The notes beneath the pieces are model-generated. The model did no database searches. It had not been told where the DNA came from and was given only the letters and a program-made list of their open reading frames with translations. This document shows positions 59,634 through 64,000 of a stretch of 64,000 nt of DNA, piece by piece. Numbering within the stretch: position 1 is the stretch's first letter; every line of letters starts with the position of its first letter. The translations under genes were made by a program, and so were the position numbers. Source of the stretch: an uncultured Draconibacterium sp. (GTDB lineage: Bacteria > Bacteroidota > Bacteroidia > Bacteroidales > Prolixibacteraceae); assembly GCA_947492175.1 (NCBI GenBank), contig CANLMQ010000001.1, positions 186,001 to 250,000 on the forward strand, given 5' to 3'.

Positions 59634-60974
59634 TTAGTATCTACGCCCCTGACGCTGCATACCGGCCATCATTCGCTGAACATTTTTACCCTGCGAAACC
59701 ATTTTCATCATTTTGCGGGTTTCGGTAAACTGCTTTAACAAACGATTTACTTCCTGAATATCTGTTCCCGAACCACTTGCAATACGTTTACGGCGTCCTC
59801 CGTTTATAATCGAAGGATTTTCGCGCTCCTCAGCTGTCATCGAAAAAATAATAGCTTCGATATGTTTAAACGCATCGTCTTCAATTTCCATTCCTTTCAT
59901 GGCTTTTCCCATTCCCGGAATCATACCAACTACATCCTTCAGATTACCCATTTTTTTGATTTGGTTAATCTGTTTCAAAAAGTCGTTAAAGTTGAATGTA
60001 TTTTTAGCCAGTTTGGCCTGTAGTTTTTTGGCTTCTTCTTCGTCAAATTGTTCCTGTGCTTTTTCTACCAGCGAAACAATATCACCCATTCCCAAAATAC
60101 GATCGGCCATCCTGTCGGGATGGAAAACATCAAAAGCATCCACTTTTTCGCCTGTACCCACAAACTTAATTGGTTTTTCAACCACCGAACGAATCGATAG
60201 CGCCGCACCACCTCGTGTATCACCATCGAGTTTGGTTAGAACAACTCCATCGAAATCCAGGCGGTCGTTAAACTCTTTGGCAGTGTTCACAGCATCCTGT
60301 CCTGTCATTGAGTCAACCACAAAAAGAATTTCATCAGGATTAACTGCCTTTTTAATGGCAGAAATTTCATTCATCATCTGCTCATCAACAGCCAAACGAC
60401 CGGCGGTATCGACAATAACAACATCATGTCCTTTTTCTTTTGCCAGTTTTATTGCTGCTTTGGCAATTTTTACCGGGTCCATGTTACCTTCTTCTGTATA
60501 AACAGGAACACCGATCTGTTCACCTAAAACTTTCAACTGGTCTATCGCAGCCGGACGATAAACGTCGCCTGCAACTAATAGCGGATTTTTACCCTTTTTG
60601 GTTTTCAGCATGTTTCCAAGCTTACCGGTAAAGGTTGTTTTACCCGATCCCTGCAATCCGGACATCAGAATTACAGCAGGCTTGCTCTCCAGTTTTATGT
60701 CGGTAAAAGTACCGCCCATTAACATGGCCAGCTCATCTTTTACAATCTTTACCATCAACTGCCCCGGTTTAACTGCTGTTAAAACCTCTTGCCCCAAAGC
60801 CTTGGTTTTTACATCGTCGGTAAATTTTTTGGCAATTTTAAAGTTGACGTCGGCATCCAACAGCGCACGACGAATATCTTTTAGCGTTTCCGCCACGTTG
60901 ATCTCGGTAATCTTTCCTTGTCCTTTTAATAATTTAAAGGACTTTTCCAACCTATCGCTTAAATTCTCAAACAT
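59634..60974 (-). CDS. ffh: Signal recognition particle protein
   Basis: A 446-residue GTPase. The N domain (MFENLSDRLEKSFKLLKGQG) is followed by the G domain (GLQGSGKTTFTGKL P-loop, DVYRPAAIDQL, DTAGRLAVD, TKLDGDTRGGAAL) and the Met-rich M domain (GMIPGMGKAMKGM ... MKMVSQGKNVQRMMAGMQRQ), which binds 4.5S RNA and signal peptides. It targets membrane proteins to the translocon. A 61-codon upstream open extension has no similarity, so the start is at 60974. Confidence 0.97.
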   Translation of the reverse strand: MFENLSDRLEKSFKLLKGQGKITEINVAETLKDIRRALLDADVNFKIAKKFTDDVKTKALGQEVLTAVKPGQLMVKIVKDELAMLMGGTFTDIKLESKPAVILMSGLQGSGKTTFTGKLGNMLKTKKGKNPLLVAGDVYRPAAIDQLKVLGEQIGVPVYTEEGNMDPVKIAKAAIKLAKEKGHDVVIVDTAGRLAVDEQMMNEISAIKKAVNPDEILFVVDSMTGQDAVNTAKEFNDRLDFDGVVLTKLDGDTRGGAALSIRSVVEKPIKFVGTGEKVDAFDVFHPDRMADRILGMGDIVSLVEKAQEQFDEEEAKKLQAKLAKNTFNFNDFLKQINQIKKMGNLKDVVGMIPGMGKAMKGMEIEDDAFKHIEAIIFSMTAEERENPSIINGGRRKRIASGSGTDIQEVNRLLKQFTETRKMMKMVSQGKNVQRMMAGMQRQGRRY

Positions 60975-61156
60975 GCGTTTTACTTCTTTTTGAAAATGAG
61001 GTGCAAAAATAGAAAAAAAAGTCGGAAGACCGAAGCGAGAAGCAAGAAGAAAAATGGCATTAAAAGTCTTAGTTCCCGATAAATCCTTTATCCGGCAACT
61101 TCTTTTTGAAAGATAACCTCCCTTAATTACCTTTGCATTCCTACAAAAATGTAACA

Positions 61157-63292
61157 ATGCAAAATAAAGCTACAGAAATAATTGCCCAACAGCTGGGAAT
61201 CAAAATCATTCAGGTATCAAACACCATTCAACTTTTTGATGAAGGTGCCACCGTTCCTTTTATCTCGCGTTACCGAAAAGAACGTACCGGGAGTTTGGAT
61301 GAAATTCAAATTCAACAGATAAAAGAACAGAACGACAAATTTGTTGAACTGAATAAACGAAAGGAAACCATCTTAAAAACAATTGACGAGCAGGAAAATT
61401 TAACTCCTGAATTAAAATCGAGAATTGAGAATTGTTTTGATGCAGTTGAGCTGGAAGATATTTACCTTCCATACAAACCCAAGCGACGCACAAAAGCAAC
61501 CATTGCCCGCGAAAAGGGATTGGAGCCTCTTGCAAAAATTATAATGAAGCAAATGGAACGCGATCCGGAATATCGCGCCAACAGCTTCTTAAACGACACG
61601 GTTACCAGCGCTGATGAAGCTTTAGCAGGAGCACGTGATATAATTGCCGAGTGGGTAAACGAAAATGAACGCTCCAGAAATATTGTAAGGCGTAGCTTTG
61701 AACTGGGCGCAGTTATTACTTCGAAAGTGGTAAAAGGAAAAGAAGAGGAAGCTGCAAAGTTCCGCGATTATTTCGATTGGAACGAACCGCTAAAAAAATG
61801 CCCGTCTCACCGCTTACTGGCTATGCGCCGCGGAGAAAACGAAGGCTTTCTGCGCGTATCTGTTTCGCCCGATGAAGAACGTGTTCTGGAAAACCTCGAT
61901 CGCTTTTTTGTTAAAGGAAACAACCAAAGTTCAGAGCAGGTTTTTCTGGCAGTAAAAGACAGTTTTAAACGACTGATTCAACCTTCGATTGAAACCGAAT
62001 TTGCAAACCTGGCAAAAGCAAAGGCCGACGAAGAAGCCATAAAAGTTTTTGCAGAAAATTTAAAGCAACTTTTACTTGCTCCGCCATTGGGACAAAAAAG
62101 AACACTTGCTATCGATCCCGGCTATCGCTCGGGGTGTAAAGTTGTGTGTTTGGATGAACAGGGCAACTTGCTTCACAACGAAAATATTTACCCGCATAAA
62201 CCGCAGGAAGAACGAAAAATGGCCGCTAAAAAAATTACATCGATGGTGGAGATGTACCAGATTGAGGCCATTGCAATTGGAAACGGTACTGCCAGTCGCG
62301 AAACCGAGCATTTTATTAAAAAACTTCGTTTCGACCGGGAACTACGCATTTACGTGGTAAGCGAAGATGGAGCATCGGTGTATTCTGCGTCATCGGTAGC
62401 ACGCCAGGAGTTTCCGCAATACGATGTAACTGTTCGGGGGGCCGTATCAATTGGCCGGCGCTTAATGGACCCACTGGCCGAGCTCGTAAAAATTGATCCG
62501 AAAAGTATTGGCGTGGGACAATACCAACACGATGTAGATCAGAAAAATTTAAAAAACAGTCTGGACTCGGTGGTTGAATTGAGTGTAAACTCTGTTGGAG
62601 TTAACCTGAACACTGCCAGCAAACACTTGCTTACCTATATCTCAGGACTTGGTCCGCAACTGGCTGAAAACATTACCACTTTCAGAAAGGAGAATGGACT
62701 GTTTGAATCGCGTGAAGCCTTAAAAAAAGTGCCTCGAATGGGTCCCAAAGCCTTTGAGCAGGCAGCCGGATTCCTTCGAATTCCGGATGCAAAAAATCCT
62801 TTGGATAATTCGGGTGTTCACCCTGAATCGTACAAAATTGTAAAACAAATTGCCAAAGATTTGAAGTGTGAAATCAGTGATTTGGTGAGAAACGAAGGTC
62901 TGGTTGCCAAAATCGATCTTCAGAAATATGTTACTGCTGAAGTTGGTTTACCAACCCTAACCGACATTAAAAATGAACTTTTAAAACCCGGGCGCGATCC
63001 CCGAAAACCCATAAAAGTTTTCGAATTCGCCGATGGAATTTTTTCCATAAACGATCTGGAGGTTGGAATGTTGCTCCCGGGAATTGTAAACAATATTACC
63101 AAGTTTGGAGCATTTGTAGATGTGGGAATAAAAGAATCGGGATTAATACATGTGTCTGAAATGGCAGATCGTTTTATTTCCGATCCGAATGAAATTGTAA
63201 AACTACACGAACACATCAAAGTCAGGATTAAAGAAGTTGATATCCCCCGCAAAAGAATTCAGCTTTCGCTTAAAGTAATTTCTCAGGAATAA
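61157..63292 (+). CDS. tex: Tex-like transcription accessory protein
   Basis: A 711-residue RNA-binding protein. The N-terminal Tex domain (IIAQQLGIKIIQVSNTIQLF; VPFISRYRKERTGSLDEIQI), the YqgF-like domain (RTLAIDPGYRSGCKVVCLDE), helix-hairpin-helix units (NTASKHLLTYISGLGPQLAE) and the C-terminal S1 domain (GMLLPGIVNNITKFGAFVDV; GLIHVSEMADRF) appear in order. Tex binds nucleic acids and affects transcription and translation under stress. It is divergent from ffh, with about 180 bases between starts. Confidence 0.95.
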   Translation: MQNKATEIIAQQLGIKIIQVSNTIQLFDEGATVPFISRYRKERTGSLDEIQIQQIKEQNDKFVELNKRKETILKTIDEQENLTPELKSRIENCFDAVELEDIYLPYKPKRRTKATIAREKGLEPLAKIIMKQMERDPEYRANSFLNDTVTSADEALAGARDIIAEWVNENERSRNIVRRSFELGAVITSKVVKGKEEEAAKFRDYFDWNEPLKKCPSHRLLAMRRGENEGFLRVSVSPDEERVLENLDRFFVKGNNQSSEQVFLAVKDSFKRLIQPSIETEFANLAKAKADEEAIKVFAENLKQLLLAPPLGQKRTLAIDPGYRSGCKVVCLDEQGNLLHNENIYPHKPQEERKMAAKKITSMVEMYQIEAIAIGNGTASRETEHFIKKLRFDRELRIYVVSEDGASVYSASSVARQEFPQYDVTVRGAVSIGRRLMDPLAELVKIDPKSIGVGQYQHDVDQKNLKNSLDSVVELSVNSVGVNLNTASKHLLTYISGLGPQLAENITTFRKENGLFESREALKKVPRMGPKAFEQAAGFLRIPDAKNPLDNSGVHPESYKIVKQIAKDLKCEISDLVRNEGLVAKIDLQKYVTAEVGLPTLTDIKNELLKPGRDPRKPIKVFEFADGIFSINDLEVGMLLPGIVNNITKFGAFVDVGIKESGLIHVSEMADRFISDPNEIVKLHEHIKVRIKEVDIPRKRIQLSLKVISQE

Positions 63293-63301
63293 GAACCGGC
63301 T

Positions 63302-63730
63302 ATGTATTTAATAAGTTCATGTCTTACAGGTGTTAATTGTCGTTACAATGGCACAAGCAATACTCTCGAGAAGTTAAACAAGCTGATTAAAGAAGGCAAA
63401 GCAATTGCATTATGTCCTGAAATACTGGCAAACCTTAAAATTCCAAGAGAATCATGTGAGATAGTACTAAAAGACGGGCAAAAACATGTGATCGGGAAAT
63501 CAAAAAAAGATTATACGCAAGCATTCCTGTCAGGAGCTCAAAAAACATTAGAAATATGTCAGGTGGCGGGAATTAAAAAGGCTGTTTTACAATCCAGAAG
63601 CCCCTCGTGTGGCTATGGAAAGATATACGATGGCACATTTGGTAACAAACTCATTAACGGGAACGGAATAACAGCAGAGTTGTTAGAGTCGAACGGAATA
63701 ACAATAACAACAGAAGAAGACTGGAAGTAA
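63302..63730 (+). CDS. DUF523 family protein
   Basis: A 142-residue protein with ISSCLTGVNCRYNG at the N-terminus, CPEILANLKIPRESCEI, and the conserved LQSRSPSCGYGKIYDGTF block. The conserved Cys residues (9, 14, 38 and SPSCG) suggest metal or Fe-S binding. Function of the family (YbbK-like) is not established. It lies 9 bases after tex and is probably co-transcribed. Confidence 0.88.
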   Translation: MYLISSCLTGVNCRYNGTSNTLEKLNKLIKEGKAIALCPEILANLKIPRESCEIVLKDGQKHVIGKSKKDYTQAFLSGAQKTLEICQVAGIKKAVLQSRSPSCGYGKIYDGTFGNKLINGNGITAELLESNGITITTEEDWK

Positions 63731-63772
63731 TCTGATTCCCACAAAGAGTTGTGGCTTAACATGAAGTTATCG

Positions 63773-63806
63773 GGTTGCAGGTTTTCCAGTATAAAAGCCT
63801 GCAACC
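63773..63806. terminator. Hairpin between convergent genes
   Basis: GGTTGCAGG (63773-63781) with CCTGCAACC (63798-63806), 9 perfect pairs, 16-base loop, but no T run. May serve as a weak terminator or mRNA 3' stem. Confidence 0.55.
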
Positions 63807-63825
63807 TGTAACTTAAACCAAGCCA

Positions 63826-64000
63826 CTACTCCTCATCCTCTTCGGCAAGCTTTTCTTCGTTCTCAAATTCCTTTTCAAGAAATTCTTCGGCTGCTTCAAT
63901 CATTTCGCCAATCAATTCTTCGTCGCCTGGTTCACCGTCAATCCAGTGTATTACCTGGTTGCTCCAGAAATCTTCAATATCTGCTTCTACAATAAATCGT
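63826..64000 (-). CDS. Acidic hypothetical protein, C-terminal part only
   Basis: A frame open to the window edge on the minus strand encodes about 58 residues ending EKLAEEDEE, with a Trp pair (FWSNQVIHWIDGEPGDEELI) and a very acidic tail. The 5' part lies outside the window. Not recognised. Orientation is convergent with tex/DUF523. Confidence 0.6.
   Translation of the reverse strand, partial: RFIVEADIEDFWSNQVIHWIDGEPGDEELIGEMIEAAEEFLEKEFENEEKLAEEDEE

Noticed and set aside
60975..61157. 61-codon N-terminal extension of Ffh
   Set aside because: Standard N domain begins at MFENLSDRL; the extension covers the GAAGACCG repeat and the intergenic region.

Overview
The window is a Bacteroidota chromosome carrying a complete transposable (Mu-like) prophage. 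The Bacteroidota assignment rests on a SusC/SusD pair controlled by a FecI/FecR sigma/anti-sigma module, BACON-domain lipoproteins, a DUF3276 (PUR-alpha-like) gene, promoter-like TTTG-N20-TATTTTTG boxes, and few Shine-Dalgarno sequences. Gene content would suit a polysaccharide-degrading Marinilabiliales/Prolixibacteraceae-type organism, but the order-level placement is inference.

Host left arm (1-27.5 kb). The first part holds housekeeping and single-gene units: a saccharopine dehydrogenase-like protein, an AI-2E-family permease, dipeptidase PepD, then on the minus strand a secreted SGNH hydrolase, a nitroreductase, a DUF3472 lipoprotein and endonuclease III, followed on the plus strand by a serine beta-lactamase-like hydrolase and an Uup-type ABC-F ATPase. 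From 12.4 to 26.9 kb, genes on the minus strand read, in transcription order, ECF sigma, FecR, SusC, SusD, two paralogous BACON lipoproteins, a calcineurin-like phosphoesterase, a CE15-like glucuronoyl esterase and a two-domain DUF1080 protein. This looks like a small glycan-uptake locus with an esterase but no recognisable glycoside hydrolase beyond DUF1080. A 41-bp tandem repeat (12245-12448) lies at its end.

Prophage (about 28-58.5 kb). A leftward CI-like repressor faces an operator/promoter region and a rightward early operon: a Ner-like protein, MuA-type transposase, MuB-type ATPase, a RecA-like ATPase, GemA, DUF3164 and many small proteins. The middle contains two gene-free intervals that fold well on paper: 34952-35165, with a tRNA-like 3' half, and 40861-41030, with a long hairpin crossed by a second helix as in a pseudoknot. 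The packaging/portal block (41.4-47.3 kb: gpG-like, portal fused to F-like head protein, gp36, terminases) is on the minus strand, divergent from protease-scaffold, capsid, lysis-like and tail genes (47.5-58.4 kb). The tail genes are of siphovirus type: tail tube, G/GT chaperone with an A10 slippery run, tape measure, hub. They end in a tail fibre with an SGNH esterase domain. A REP-like palindrome occurs five times in the prophage, once in frame inside the portal-F fusion gene.

Host right arm (58.6-64 kb). folD and ffh are on the minus strand, tex and a DUF523 protein on the plus strand, and a truncated acidic protein gene on the minus strand runs off the end. I could not fix the exact phage ends or a target-site duplication from sequence alone.
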